DNA from: Durusdinium trenchii
Taxonomy: Eukaryota; Sar; Dinophyceae; Suessiales; Symbiodiniaceae
Length of the DNA: 64,000 nucleotides
Direction of reading: 5' to 3'
NCBI GenBank assembly: GCA_963970005.1
Contig: CAXAMN010021112.1
Span: forward strand, 894,613 to 958,612
The notes beneath the pieces are model-generated. The model was not told the DNA's origin and did no database searches. It saw only the letters and a list, made by a program, of their open reading frames with translations. Shown here piece by piece: positions 21,401 to 33,245 of the stretch; the first letter of the stretch is position 1; every line of letters starts with the position of its first letter. The translations under genes were made by a program, and so were the position numbers.

Positions 21401-23536
21401 CATTTCAGGTGGTACAAGATTTGCCCCGTCAACAGTATCTACAGTATCGCCCTTGATTCTTCTTTGTTGTTGGTCAGAGACAGTGTGTGCTTGTGTGCTT
21501 GTGTGTGCGCATCATCGCGCAGGTTGACGAGGAACGTGTGGAGCCACAGCGGGTGGCCAGTGATGATGGCTCGTGGTAAAGCTTTACTGGGCTCACGTGT
21601 ACCGGAGGGTTAGTCTTTCCCAACCATGGTTTCATCAGTGCGGCTCAAACACATCCAACCATGGGCTTCTTCTTTCGTAGATCCAAGCACTATGCACCAG
21701 CCCGGGGCGCGAACCGTTTTGGGCGGCGAACCGTCGTTTCCCCTTCCAAAACGCGCCCAATGGACCCGACCGGTTTCCAAAACACCCGACATGTCGGGAC
21801 ATTTTTGGAGTGGAGGTCATGGTTCCCAGTGGCATTTCTGGATAATAGGTCTTACCAGCTTGGCCAGCCCAAGCAAACAGTCCAACCTCCGCCGATCCCT
21901 CGGTTTGCAGTGGAAAAGAGGCCCCGAGAAATCCCAAGAAGACGATTTTGCCCTACGAACACGGCGTTTGTCTTCCACGTCCATCGAAATTGATTTGGAG
22001 TGTATTTTTCGATCATTTGACATCAGACATCCCAGGACTGTCCCAGGTGATGCAACCTAGTTCTCGCTTCGTTTAGACCCGACCTCGAGGCGCTCTCAAG
22101 GAGCGTGTGAGGCGCGTGATGGACTCGCGTGGGGGTCCGGTGGTTGCTGGCTTGGGAGGACGTCCTATCGACGTAGATCAACACCAGATGAAACTCCCTG
22201 AACCGACATGCTAAGGTACTAAGCAATCTTCAACCCACCAGGTTCATCCAGGTTGCTGCATTCTGCATGTAGGGTGAGGTCAATTGCGCGAACGGGACCG
22301 ATCCCCAAGGGTCGATTTGGTGTGCGGGAGGCTTTACTTGCTCTAAGAGTGATTGCGTGGCTTCTGGCATTCTGCTTGGAAAAAGCAAGTCTTTTGGGGC
22401 TTTCAGATTCTGGAAGAGGCGAACGATGTGAACCGAAGTGGATGTGTGCAAAGGACGGATTTGGCTGTTGAGTGTGGGGGGCACACTCTGAGCGCCAAGA
22501 CAAGGGTCGATTGTTGTGACACCTCTCAAGGTCTTGGACGGTCTTGACTGTCCTGTCCAAACACCAGTCCATGAAACAGATCAGTCTAGGGTACTCAGAT
22601 CGCAAGAACGACCCTCCCTCAACATCATCGTTTCGCAGGCTCGCAGGCCCACGTGTTGTTCACTTTTTTTCTTCCACGGGCAGAACTGTGTTTCACACTT
22701 CCATGATGCTTTCAGTGTCTCACTGACCTTGCAAGACCTTCGATGCGTTTTCCGCGGAAACCACCAGGTTGCTGCGGGGCCAGCGGGACGAGCCGGGGCC
22801 ACCCAGTTTTGGAGCGAGACGATGCAACGGGAGAAGCCGGAAGGCAAGCAATGTGGCGGTGGGGATCATCAGAAAGGGTTTTTTGCAGACCAATTTGGTG
22901 CACCTGTTGGGTGTCCCATTTGAGGGGTTTGCGGTCGACATTTTCGAGTTTACCCTTTAGACTCGCTTTTATTCAAGTTGCCAGTAGACTTAGATCATTC
23001 TCTATGCTTTGCAGAACACGAAGCTCCTTTTTGGCTTTAGACAGGCTGAGAAGGCCTGCATGGCACCGCAAGCTACCGGACCTGCGCGCCGTTCGAAGAC
23101 CGTCTCTCCGGGAGCGCTTTCGCTTTCGCCGGACACTGGGTCCTTGGTCCGGTGCTGTAGCCGAAGAAGCCTGACTCAGCAAAGTGACGAAGCCAGACTC
23201 TGAGGACTTTTCCCTGACATGAGTATGGTTGATGAGACAGTTGTGGTTGGCTGGCAGCTGCTTCACCTAGATTCCTAGATGGTTGTCTGGCAGTTTGGGA
23301 GCAGCTTCTCAGGTTGCAGACCCGAGATTGCAAGTCCAGGCATTTCGATGACACGCCTGCTTCAATTGGGCGAATGTTTATTCGGGATGAAGACCCCCAA
23401 AACAAAAGCATCGGATCAAGCATGCAACAAATGCCTTGGACCACATGCATTCGAAGGTCTTGTTTTTGGATGACACCTTCACGGTTTTTTGGCCCCCACC
23501 TTGCTGTGCTTTTTCTCCCGAACGTGCCGGAGCTTC
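21401..23536. other. Spacer without firm genes
   Basis: Open frames overlap on both strands at 21.6-22.1 kb and 22.2-23.2 kb without motifs or splice signals that single one out. This pattern is expected from GC-rich, stop-poor DNA rather than from genes. Confidence 0.25.
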
Positions 23537-23699
23537 GGCAGGCCAAGAGGCCACGGGGGACCACCGGATGGGCGGCCCGGTGCGGTGCGCCGGTCGCACC
23601 GAGGCTGCAAGCGAAGCTGCAGCGCGGCGCTCGGCAGGAGAATGAGGTGCTCGGGCAGAACGAAGCGGGGCGGAGGAGAAGGCGACGACGTTGGTGCGG
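23537..23699 (+). CDS. Candidate exon, Arg-rich coiled-coil-like
   Basis: It follows a possible acceptor (GCTTCGGCAG) and reads AKRPRGTTGWAARCGAPVAP, then LQAKLQRGARQENEVLGQNE, ending in an Arg run before GGTGATG. Minus-strand frames overlap it. It may be an upstream exon of the gene at 25.4-28.1 kb. Confidence 0.25.
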
Positions 23700-25451
23700 T
23701 GATGGGCCCCATGGCGCCCTCCCCGTCAAAAGTGGAAAAGGGTTGGTGAAGCTGAGCTTCAAGCAGTTGTCCAATATTGGTAACGGGTCCTTCCGTGGAG
23801 CATGTTCCAATTGCACAAATCTGAGGGAGAGTATGATCAGGCCACAAAAATTGGTAGAACCACTATAGTCACTATAGCTTCCCCTGCGCCTGGGATGCAT
23901 TGAATGTTGAAACACGCGAAATATCAGTGACCTCTATGCAACAGTTTGTATCATTTGATTCTATCGGACCATGTAGCATGAAAGAGAGAGATCAAAGCTT
24001 GATGTATTCAGCAGCCCCAATTGGTTCATAGACAAGATCCTTAGACACCTCACCCAATGTTGGTTATCAGTGATGCATAGGATTGAAGTGCCCAGCTATT
24101 CACTGTTGATGGAAGAACTCCTGCATTACCTGGCATGTATAATACACGCGATTCAGTGTGGGATATCATGGAACTTGATCGTGGCGCGGGAGAATAGGTT
24201 TTCAACAGTAGCTTGGATGGCCTAGTTATTAGGTCTCAACAGACAAGGAGCATGTGAGGAAAACCTTTGCACCATCATCGCCTTGTGCTTGCAACTCAAA
24301 GGTGGAATGTTGCAGGTTCTCCAACATATCAGTCCAGAGCTGCATGCTTTGTACTCCTGGTCAAACGTGGACATGTGGATGTAACCTCTCTTCACTGCTG
24401 CGAGGTGCTGACAGCCAAAGTGCTGGCTGCCCAGCAGGACAGACTCTTCACACCCACAGCTTGGGGCAAACCATGTGGTGTTCGGTGTTCCAGTATTCTG
24501 CTGAGCCAGAGCGTCAGCCTGTGCCGGAGCTGCTCCCACCTTTCGATGACTGCTGCGGTCCTTGTTCGTTTCTGTTTTTCCATCCTCTGGAAAGAGCTCG
24601 TACATCGTGGGTTCCGAGACTATCTGATTTGTGCCTATCTCTCATTCAGACAATCTCCAGAATCTCCAGATTCCGATTCCTAGCCTTTTCAAAGGGAAGA
24701 TTGAGTTGAGCATGGTTGGATGGTTGGTTCTCCAGTTGAAAGCCTCGTGCAGCAGGGTCACCATGAAGCCTTGACATTTGACAGTGGGTGTGTTTTGTGT
24801 ATGAGCTATAGTGACTTATTGGTTGTTTGATGTGAGGTCTGCTTTGCTTTGGATGTTCCTTTTCTGCTTTGCTTTGCTTTGAAATCGAACCTTTGTCACC
24901 AGGACATCCACGATGGCATTCACAGAGTGTTTTCCTGATATAGACCATAGAGATCCAGTATAGGAAACTAGGTGGTTGGTCACACCGTATTTTTTTGAGG
25001 ACGGCACCTGCTACCACCCTTGATTCCTTGGTTGGTTTCCACAGAGTGGGTGGATTTGTGGCAGCCACGAGAGGAAGCAGCCCAAGACTGAACTCTTCAA
25101 AATGCTCAAACCAAAAATATGACAAGATGTTTGGATCAATTGCGAGATTCAAAGAATTTCCTTCCCTCCTTTTTTCCATTGCTTCAGAGAATTCGCAACT
25201 TAACCAGTGTGGCCCATCCGATCATGTGGCTGCACCCCGTCCAACCTGTTGTCAGGAGTTCCTCGCGCTGCAAGGGGAGTTCAAGACCATGAAGGACCAC
25301 CCATTCCATCTCGCGGGTGCATTCCGCCGGCGCAAGGAGGAATGTTTGTGGGGTGGGGTCATTGCATTTGAGTGGTGGGGTGAGAGGGCTTGTTTGCCTC
25401 GTTGGGAGATGGCGGAGGCGGGTTGTGTTTTGTGGGGTTATTTTTGAAGTA

Positions 25452-25559
25452 AGTAGACGTATTGAAAGCGCCGCGCTTCGAAGCTTCGCCGAAGATCTCC
25501 TCCCGGTGTCACAGGAGGAATACAACCAACGGCTGGAAGGTTTGCGCTTGGCCTTGGAG
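25452..25559 (+). CDS. Candidate exon of an unrecognised gene
   Basis: Reads SRRIESAALRSFAEDLLPVS followed by QEEYNQRLEGLRLALE, which looks like an amphipathic helix protein. It ends in phase 0 at a good donor (GAG|GTGCGA). The acceptor side is uncertain (TTTTTGAAGTAAG upstream). Reads far better than the overlapping minus-strand frame. Confidence 0.45.
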
Positions 25560-26470
25560 GTGCGAACCGACGGGTCATGACGCGCGTCTTCGAATGGGTG
25601 CGGAAAGTGACCGAACGTGACCTGCAAAAGTCAGACCTGGCGATCTCGCTCAGGAAAGGACCCGTGCTTCTTTTTGCTTGGGCGAGTGAAGACTGATGAC
25701 AAAGAGAGGAAGACTGAGGAAGACGAAGACCAGTTCCAGCCAAAAAGATGCCAATGATGGCCACACTTGCGAATCCACTTGTGTTGTCTTTCGAGAATCC
25801 CGGACACCGCGGACGTTGCCCCGGTGTTGGAAACCAAGGTCACCCTCCAAATGACCCAAAGAAACAGTTTTTGCTAGGTTGTGATCGAAGAGCCTCTTCC
25901 AGGTCTATCTCAGAAGCTTGCTTATCACCAGATTCTCTTGCTTCGCAGCTTCACTTTTTCGCTGCTGCCACCTTCATGAATGTGCGCCTCCCCGGTCGCC
26001 TGGTCGCCTGTCACCCTGAGACGTGTCCCGCTCCGAAGCGCTGACGGTGCGACGGTCGCCAGGAACAGCAGATCGCTGCGGAGCACTCGAGCCGGCGGGT
26101 GATTTGCGCGGAGGCGATTTTTGCAGCAAAAAGGGGGCTCCTGAGCTGGAGAAATGGTGGTAAAGCTATGGCTATCCCTGAATTGAGATCAGGGAGATTT
26201 GACGCTCAGTGTGTGTTCGACCAGTCCTTTCAGTCGAAAAGCTCGTTTTGGTGAACATTGCTTTAGATGACAAGCGGGTGATACCATCCACTTGGGTTTT
26301 TGACTAACAGGGCTCTCTGGGCTCTCCTTCTTTGCATCCTGAGGCCGAGAAGCATGACAGAGCCCAGAATGCCATGGATTGGTGCAAGCAAAAGCCCAAC
26401 GTCAACTCATAACTCCCACCGTGATGCTTCCATCGATGCTGCTGCTGCCGTGTCTGCCCAAATCCGCCAG

Positions 26471-26566
26471 GATTTGGTGAAGTTCCACCAGGAGCAGAGT
26501 AGATTGATGACCAGTCATTGGAGGCAGCAATGCCAGATGAAGGACCCACGGCCCATTGAGCTGTGA
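26471..26566 (+). CDS. Candidate exon of the same unrecognised gene
   Basis: The acceptor AATCCGCCAG precedes a phase-0 frame reading DLVKFHQEQSRLMTSHWRQQ then CQMKDPRPIEL and TGA. The frame is also open upstream (SIDAAAAVSAQIRQ). Either this is a terminal exon, or splicing occurs before the TGA: a GA donor after CCCATT would join in phase 0 to the exon at 27055. Confidence 0.4.
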   Translation, partial: DLVKFHQEQSRLMTSHWRQQCQMKDPRPIEL

Positions 26567-27054
26567 CAGACCGGGCCCCGCGAACCACGCGACCAACCCG
26601 TTTTCGAGCGGTGGGAGTTTCTTCTCTTCCTGCTGCTTGGTCTGGGCCAAAGAAGAGTCCCAGAGGTTTTAATAGGGCTTCAATCGCAGGGGGGGGCCCA
26701 CATCCAATGACTGTAGAATGTTTTGGTAGGTATATGACTTATGACCCCAACTGTGCACATGTGTGGACTGCGAGGCTAAGTATTCTTGGATTTTAACAAC
26801 TTGACAGGACGAAAGCATCCGAAATCTGAATCGACAGCTGATCGAGTAACCTGGATGCAGCTTTGAAAACTGTACCTCATGCCAGAGGGTCTCATAGTAT
26901 GGCTTGCTGTGGGGAGAGTGAGCAAAAGGCTGCTTGTTTTGGGGATGTTTGAAGGATCTTTATGGCAGCGTTTCCAGTCTTTGGTCGCTGTGGGCCGTTT
27001 TTTCGGGGCCATTTTAGTGGGGAATTCACTTGCAAGTAAAAAACGCCCTTTCAG

Positions 27055-27219
27055 TTGGACTATGAAGCTTTGACCCGCCAGCCTGCGAGCACCTGCCGGG
27101 TCATCCTCCACCGAAGACTGCAGCGGCAGCTCCAAGGTATTCCACAGACTGGCAGCACCTGGGCCATCAGCGACAAACTGAGGCGACCGCTTCGTGAGAG
27201 GTGGCTGGAGGAAGGGGAC
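27055..27219 (+). CDS. Candidate internal exon, 55 codons, phase 0-0
   Basis: The acceptor CGCCCTTTCAG and donor GGGGAC|GTGAGG bound exactly 55 codons reading LDYEALTRQPASTCRVILHR, then LQRQLQGIPQTGSTWAISDK and PLRERWLEEGD. Clean splice signals and a whole number of codons make it one of the better exon candidates here. No family recognised. Confidence 0.5.
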
Positions 27220-27529
27220 GTGAGGTTCTTGGGATTTCTTCGTTTTTTTTGAACCTTCACTTCTCGCTCCATGGTGCTGAGGCACCTTCTTTGCAATCTT
27301 TCCTTCTTGAATCCCGCTGTTTTTGAATAGAGGGAACGATTCCGGACCATCCCTAGGGATCTATTCAAGAATGTGTCTTGCGATTCTGCCATCTCACCGC
27401 TCAGTGATTTGGATGCACCATTATATATATTTAGCTATGAGAGGACTTGCATTGACTTGCAGCAACCACTTGTTCTTGTACATGCTACTCTTTCGGATGG
27501 AGGGGGTGGTTTGCCTACAGACTTACAAG

Positions 27530-27633
27530 GCATGCCCCGAATCTCTTTCTGTGCCGAAACTGCGGCCTTCCCGCCGGCCGGGCTGCTGCAAGGTCCATCC
27601 GAGATTCAAGGGATTTCCCTTCAAAGGACCAAA
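27530..27633 (+). CDS. Candidate exon ending at a canonical donor
   Basis: Reads MPRISFCAETAAFPPAGLLQ then GPSEIQGISLQRTK and ends in phase 0 at AAA|GTAAGT. The acceptor may be at 27520 or 27529; both leave two bases before the first full codon. Confidence 0.4.
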
Positions 27634-27999
27634 GTAAGTACTGCTGGGAGTGTAAGGAAACAAAAGCTGAATGTATCTTGGAGGCCTTTATTCAGCATCA
27701 TCATCCACTGGGGCCTGGTAGTAGGATAGATCCTCGTAACAAGTTCACTCGTGCGAGTTGTCCCTCCTTCTACAGGCGGGCCTCTCGCACGAGCACTTCT
27801 GCTTAGAGGCCGCGGCCTTGGGCACTTTCTTTCCAGCTAAGGTCAGGTGGTAGTTCATGAAACTCGAAGTGTTGCATTTCAGTAGCTTGTGAGAACTGAG
27901 AGATGGAATTCACTCACACGTTTGAAAAGAGCACACCCTATGCAGTCAAGTACATGATCCTCAATGGTCACTGCCATGAACCGTCCGAACACACATGAG

Positions 28000-28104
28000 G
28001 ACCGGCACCGGCGGCTTCTGGAGCATCAGCAGCTCTTGGGCGAACACACGGAGAGGCGACCGGTCCCGTGCCGCCGCTTCCCGCTTCGCGAAGCCGTCGC
28101 CTGA
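28000..28104 (+). CDS. Candidate terminal exon
   Basis: After CACACATGAG the phase-0 frame reads DRHRRLLEHQQLLGEHTERR then PVPCRRFPLREAVA and TGA (28102-28104). Phase agrees with the exon ending at 27633. It would close the gene begun upstream. Confidence 0.4.
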   Translation, partial: DRHRRLLEHQQLLGEHTERRPVPCRRFPLREAVA

Positions 28105-28992
28105 CGTGCCACCAGCGTGGTGTGCCAAACCGCAGGCCGCAGGGTTTGTAGAAACCGTGCTTGTTGGTTTTTTTTGTCCAAACAGGTGGGTAGAGGATCT
28201 GGATCTTTCTCATGAGGACCTGCAGTCACTGGGCTGACCGAGAACAGGTGGTCTCTTGCCGTGGGGAAATAGCGGGATCTGCAGTGGGATTTGCCATTTG
28301 AGGGTCTCAATGTGCACTTGGAGGCCTGAAAAGAGGTGAGACACCACAGTGAAACAGAAGGTCCAGCTCTCGGCATATCACCAGTTGGAAGTGAGCAAAG
28401 ATGGCTTTTCCGGATCGTCCCACGATGCTTTGGCCGGAACCGCAGGTTGGAGGCCCAATTGGCAGAGGTTCAAACCGAGGAGTGAGAGCGGGTTAGACCG
28501 GTATTGATGGCGAGGAGGGTCCACTTGTTTGAGTGGGACTTTGCATGAATGACCAATCTCCCGATCTACTCAATTCTACTCCTTGGTTCTTCTTGGCTTG
28601 GGCCAGATTTTGGAAGGTTTGTGGTAACCACTGGGGTAACCACTGACAGATAGCTTTGCCGCCGAGGATGCAAGCAGTATTTGGGCGGCCTCATGGACCA
28701 ACAGGGATTCTGAATGGTCATGTCTGTTTGCGGCCAAGAACACAATTTCCATGCCACATCGAGGCATTTTTGGCCGCCAATGGTCCTTTAACCTGGAATT
28801 CTTTACTGTAGACTCTGTAGACAAGTCCACCGGCTCAGCGCAAACGACGTCTCACTTGCGCCATGTCAACAGATGCACGAACAAAAACCACTCGGATCCG
28901 AACACATAGACATCGCGCCGTCACTGTCACCCTGATCCAACTCCCCCGTGACTGGTGCCTTTCGCGAGTTGCTCGGTGTCGCGGGACGCTCC

Positions 28993-29067
28993 ATGGCGCT
29001 CCGATGGGCGCTGCGGCCGCGGGCGGCATTGGAGCGAGGAATGTCAGTGCGGAGGAGTTTCACTCAG
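28993..29067 (+). CDS. Candidate first exon with mitochondrial-presequence-like N-terminus
   Basis: ATG 28993 opens 25 codons (MALRWALRPRAALERGMSVR then RSFTQ) ending in phase 0 at CAG|GTGGGA. The peptide is Arg-rich, free of acidic residues except one Glu, and amphipathic, as mitochondrial targeting peptides are. It is the most plausible start for the plus-strand exons downstream, possibly including the PPR gene, but that link is unproven. Confidence 0.4.
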
Positions 29068-29600
29068 GTGGGAACATGCGGGGTCCCGGAGATATCCTTG
29101 TTAGGATGGGGAACCGACAGTCGAGAGTTGGGCAATTGGTTGTGACCGATATGAAATAGATCTAACACGACTCCCCCCTCTTAGCCCTTACATTCTGCTC
29201 GCCCGCTTCTTTTCAAGGACCCGGCTCCGGAGCGACCTGACTTGTGCATTCGCCACCCCTCTAAACCCCGCTCGGCCAGGACTAGATCTCGGACCCCAGC
29301 GGTGCATCTCCTTGGAGCTCATCGGGCAGAGCATCATGTTTGAGCAAACCTCGTTTTGCGTCTGGAAACCGAAGTAGATGGGTTCCTAGAATTTTTTGGG
29401 GATCGAACTGAGGATCAATTCCGTTTCCTGTGATATGCTTGTGTCTATTTCATCGTCGGTGAAGCATGCCTTCATGGCTTTCTCAATTTTCTATTCACGT
29501 AATTCGTACTTATCCACAAGTTGCCAGTCTCCCCTCATCCAAGCATCCGATTTGTGCCCCAAAGCCAGGACTTTTGTGGATCTTTGTCTTCCCAGCCGAG

Positions 29601-29812
29601 CAGCACACATCCACCTGCCGCCCAGGCTTCACTTGGCGCTCTGCCGCCTACGGGGAGCTTCAACTCCGCAGTCACTACCTCTGCGCCGAGGAGGCCGGGC
29701 GCGCTGAGGATGCCGCTGCGGAGGCCGAGGTGCTGGCAGTGGAGCAGGGGCTCATGGGGGAAGGCATTTCCCTGCGCTTGAGCCGCAGACCATTGGACTA
29801 TGTGACCTGGAG
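29601..29812 (+). CDS. Candidate exon, Ala/Glu-rich
   Basis: A pyrimidine-rich acceptor (TTTGTCTTCCCAGCCGAG) precedes a frame reading FTWRSAAYGELQLRSHYLCA, EEAGRAEDAAAEAEVLAVEQ and SLRLSRRPLDYVTW, ending in phase 2 at TGGAG|GTGATG. Composition and splice signals support coding. The acceptor could instead be at 29595. No family recognised. Confidence 0.45.
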
Positions 29813-30682
29813 GTGATGTCGTGAAGTGAGGGAGCGACAGAGGTCAGTCAGGGCCGGTCCGTATTCTTTCAAAAGGGCCAAAAGGGCCAAGGCTGACTCG
29901 GAGCTCCCTTGACTAGTGGATGCATGTGGGGAGTACAGATGGGAGTTGGGAAGACTCTTGTCTCTTGAACGAGCTTCTCCCTCTTTCGTGTTCGTGTCGT
30001 CGCCAACGACTCCTCATCGACCAGAACCCTGCGAGTCGTACGTTGGGGGCCTCTGGAAAAGCTTGGAGCAAGAAGCTCGTGGGTTTTGGTCACAGGACTG
30101 ATCTTAAATCGCGTCATGTTGTGCCCCGGGTGCCCAGCGGAAGAAGACGTTTGTGAGGCGCTCCTTGGGTTTGACCGAGGGAGGCTGGTTTCACGATCTT
30201 ATGACCCAGTTGGTTTCCCTAATCCGAGGTTTGCGTGGACCAGCACCTGGTGGTGGCCCAGTATGACCCTTGGTGAATGGAATGATCACATCGCAGAGGA
30301 GAGATGGGGATGTGCTAGAAAAAGTTCATGTTCAAAGTTCAAACGATCAAAAGGGAGAGATCATATGGGTCAATCATCATCCTCTCAGCAGACAAAATTC
30401 TGCCCACTGTTTGTGAATGTTTCTCGTTTCTTGCGGAAATGCAGTTTTCGAGGGCGAAGCAAAAGTGGCAGGGCGTGAAAAACCTTACTTCCGCACAGAT
30501 ATTTGCACACCCTGTGGCAGATCAGCATCCAAAACTCTTGTTTCTTCCATGTAAAGCAAAAGACTATTTTTTAAATTGATTATCTGAAGAAAACAACACC
30601 ATTCCCTATGCAAAATCATACAATCAAGCAATGAATGTCAAAAAACAATGTGAATCCAACCCACACCTGTCTTTTTCCTCAG

Positions 30683-30801
30683 GATGGGACTGCGCTGCTC
30701 CGGCGCAGCGCCACCTTCCAGATCAAGCGCGGGGAGCGCGGGGAGTACGGGGAGAACGAGAAGGAGGTGCCGCCGGGCCACGTCGATACCGAAGGGTTGG
30801 C
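30683..30801 (+). CDS. Candidate exon
   Basis: A strong acceptor (CTTTTTCCTCAG) precedes DGTALLRRSATFQIKRGERG then EYGENEKEVPPGHVDTEG. The donor is probably at GAAGG|GTTGG. GC-rich coding-like composition contrasts with the AT-richer flanks. No family recognised. Confidence 0.45.
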
Positions 30802-31049
30802 CATGTGGTCGAGAAACAAGATGATGTGGTTTAGTTTTCTTAATGGTGCTCAAGCAGTAGAGAATGAGGGAACGACAGGAACGACCATTTAACATGGATA
30901 CATTGGGATCCATTCCCTCATCCCTACAATAGTAAGGGATAAGATGTTGCCAGTCGTAGCTAGTAAGGATGGTCGCAATGTGCATGTCTACTTATAATTG
31001 TACATGTCACAAGTTTTTCAGACATTTCACGAGGGCTGTTGTTTGTTTG

Positions 31050-31580
31050 TTTGTACTCACGCCCGCTAGGGTTTTCTTTCTGTCCGTTTGCCGGGAATAG
31101 GGGTGCAGAGCCAGAAGGGTGTTATTTCTACCCCTGTTGTTTTGGCACCTGCAGGGTTTCTTTTCCACCCATGAAGGGTTTTGTTCGACCTGAATAGGTC
31201 GCGGGGAGGAGGCTGGCTTACACCCCCTGGAAGACTCATGGTTATAGGATTGACACCGAAACAAACGTAACGTGCACCAAAACGGATCAAAGAAAACGAC
31301 ACCCCAAAAACAGGGTCAGACAAGAGACCTATAACGGGCCCAAAAGGAACCCTAAAGCTGGTCGAACAAGAACACTTTGACGGGTCAAAAACACCAGAAC
31401 AGATCAAACAAGAGAATGGGTCAAAAGTCAAGTAAGAACCCTAAAACGGGCCAACATGAATTCTAAAGCAGGTCAAACAAGATCCCTGGAATGGGTGGGA
31501 AAAGAACCCTAAAACGGGTCAAAAAAGAGCACTCCACCAAACAGTCAAAAGGGAACCCAAAACGGGTGGAAAAAGACATG
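31050..31580. repeat. Degenerate minisatellite in two opposite orientations
   Basis: At 31270-31580 units of about 25-30 bp resemble AACGGGTCAAACAAGAACCC. At 31060-31200 the units are their reverse complement (AGGGTTTTGTTCGACCTGA and similar). The two halves therefore face each other around 31200-31270. A 60-bp block containing AATGTGCATGTCTACTT flanks the array on both sides (30976 and 31598). Confidence 0.65.
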
Positions 31581-31805
31581 CCAGAAGGATGGTGCAATGT
31601 GCATGTCTACTTGTACATTTCATGACTTTCTCAGAAACTTCACGGTGTTGCAAGGATTTATTAATATCTACATGCATTATAGAGTATTTTTGTTGGCAGT
31701 CCACTGTGAATCCATGCATTTCGAGACATTTGTGTTTGTCCTCTGTGCAGTGGAGTCCTGTGTGTTGTTCTGTGCTGACCCCAGCCCCCGAGAAACTCCT
31801 CACAG

Positions 31806-31900
31806 GTTTGCCTGATGTGGGCGGACCGGCCGGGCTTGTATGCCGGCATGGAGCGGGATGGGCGCATCACCATGAAAGCGTATAGCTCCCTGGCGGAGAG
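31806..31900 (+). CDS. Candidate exon
   Basis: Between CTCCTCACAG and GCGGAGAG|GTTTGG the phase-0 frame reads VCLMWADRPGLYAGMERDGR then ITMKAYSSLAER, leaving phase 2. Coding-like; no family recognised. Confidence 0.4.
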
Positions 31901-32499
31901 GTTTGGGTGTGATTTTGTTTTCTTGTTCCTATAGTACTGTAGCTCATGGGACGGTAGCCGACTGGACTAGAATTCGCCCATTGTTTCACGCATGGACTTC
32001 CCCTAGCCACTTCGTTCTTAGTGGCATTCTTCGGTCTTCGGAGCAGCACTCCCTAAACTTTGCTGTGTCTCGATGTCAATGTGTTCCGTGTTTCGATTGC
32101 GGGTTGGGTGACAAACATTTGGACATGCTGAGGCGGACTTTCTGGTGGCTTGAGTTAGAAAAGCCACCTCCCAGCTCCAAATGCCTCGAGTCATTCCCAT
32201 CATCCTCGCAAACTCCACCACAACACGTGCTCAGGCATCAGATCCCTTTGAAAAAACACATGCACAGGACATTTTGACTCATCCGATCTACTAGTGTCCT
32301 ATGATTTTACTAACAACAGATCCAAAGCAGACCACTTCCAGCAGTCCTCCCTCAGCTCGTCAGCATATCAATTCGAGCTTCATCTACCGCTGAAGTAGGC
32401 AACCAAGTAGTTCTGAAGACGAAAATAGACCTGTAGACCTAGAACACCCTAGGTCTATAATGTCGACGTACACGCCACTGCTGAGGCCTTCGCGATCGC

Positions 32500-32689
32500 G
32501 AGGACTTCCACTTCCGCCTGACGCCAGCCCGCCCGACGCCGCCGCTGCTGGTGGACCTGCTGCCGTGCACCATGGGCCTCAGCGCGCCAGCGGTGGAGGT
32601 GGAGGTGGAGGTGTCGGCAGAGACAAGGAAGGTGCCAAAGACCAGGCGGTTTCAGCCGACCTTCTCGGTGCCGGAGGAGAGGAGAGTAG
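32500..32689 (+). CDS. Candidate exon running into a microsatellite
   Basis: The frame beginning GAGGACTTC reads EDFHFRLTPARPTPPLLVDL, LPCTMGLSAPAVEVEVEVSA and RKVPKTRRFQPTFSVPEE. At about 32690 it gives way to a long TAG-type array. Competing frames are Arg- or Gly-rich and less convincing. The donor is not identifiable within the repeat. Confidence 0.4.
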
Positions 32690-32946
32690 TAGAGTAGTAG
32701 AGTAGAGCAGTAGAGTAGAGTAGTAGAGTAGTGGAGTAGAGTAGTGGAGTAGAGGAGTGGAGTAGAGTAGTAGGGTAGATTAGTAGAGTAGAGTAGAAGA
32801 GTAGGAGTAGCAGAGTAGAGTAGTAGAGTGGTGTGGTAGAGTAGAGTAGCGTAGCGTAGCGTAGCGTAGGGTAGGGTAGAGTCGAGTGGTGTGGAGTGGT
32901 GTGGTGTGGTGTGGTGTGGTGTGGAGTGGAGTGGAGTAGTAGAGTA

Positions 32947-32995
<49 letters not shown>

Positions 32996-33044
32996 TGTAG
33001 TAGTTGTAGTAGTTGTAGTAGTTGTAGTAGTTGTAGTAGTAGTG

Positions 33045-33105
<61 letters not shown>

Positions 33106-33245
33106 TAGTAGTGGTAGTAGTGGTAGTCGTAGTAGTCGTAGTAGTCGTAGTAGTCGTAGTAGTCGTAGTAGTCGTAGTAGTGGTAGTAGTAGTAGTAGTA
33201 GGTGTAGAGCAGTAGAGTAGGAGTAGTAAGAGTAGAGTAGGGTAG
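32690..33245. repeat. TAG-type trinucleotide and GTAGAG microsatellite
   Basis: About 550 bp of degenerate GTA/GTAGAGTA units, near-pure (TAG)n at 32946-33200. The long Ser-, Thr- or Leu-only open frames on both strands here are artefacts of the array. Confidence 0.95.

Noticed and set aside
31270-31580. Interstitial telomere (CCCTAAA words)
   Set aside because: Three AACCCTAAA words are spaced by about 30-bp minisatellite units, not in tandem 7-bp repeats.
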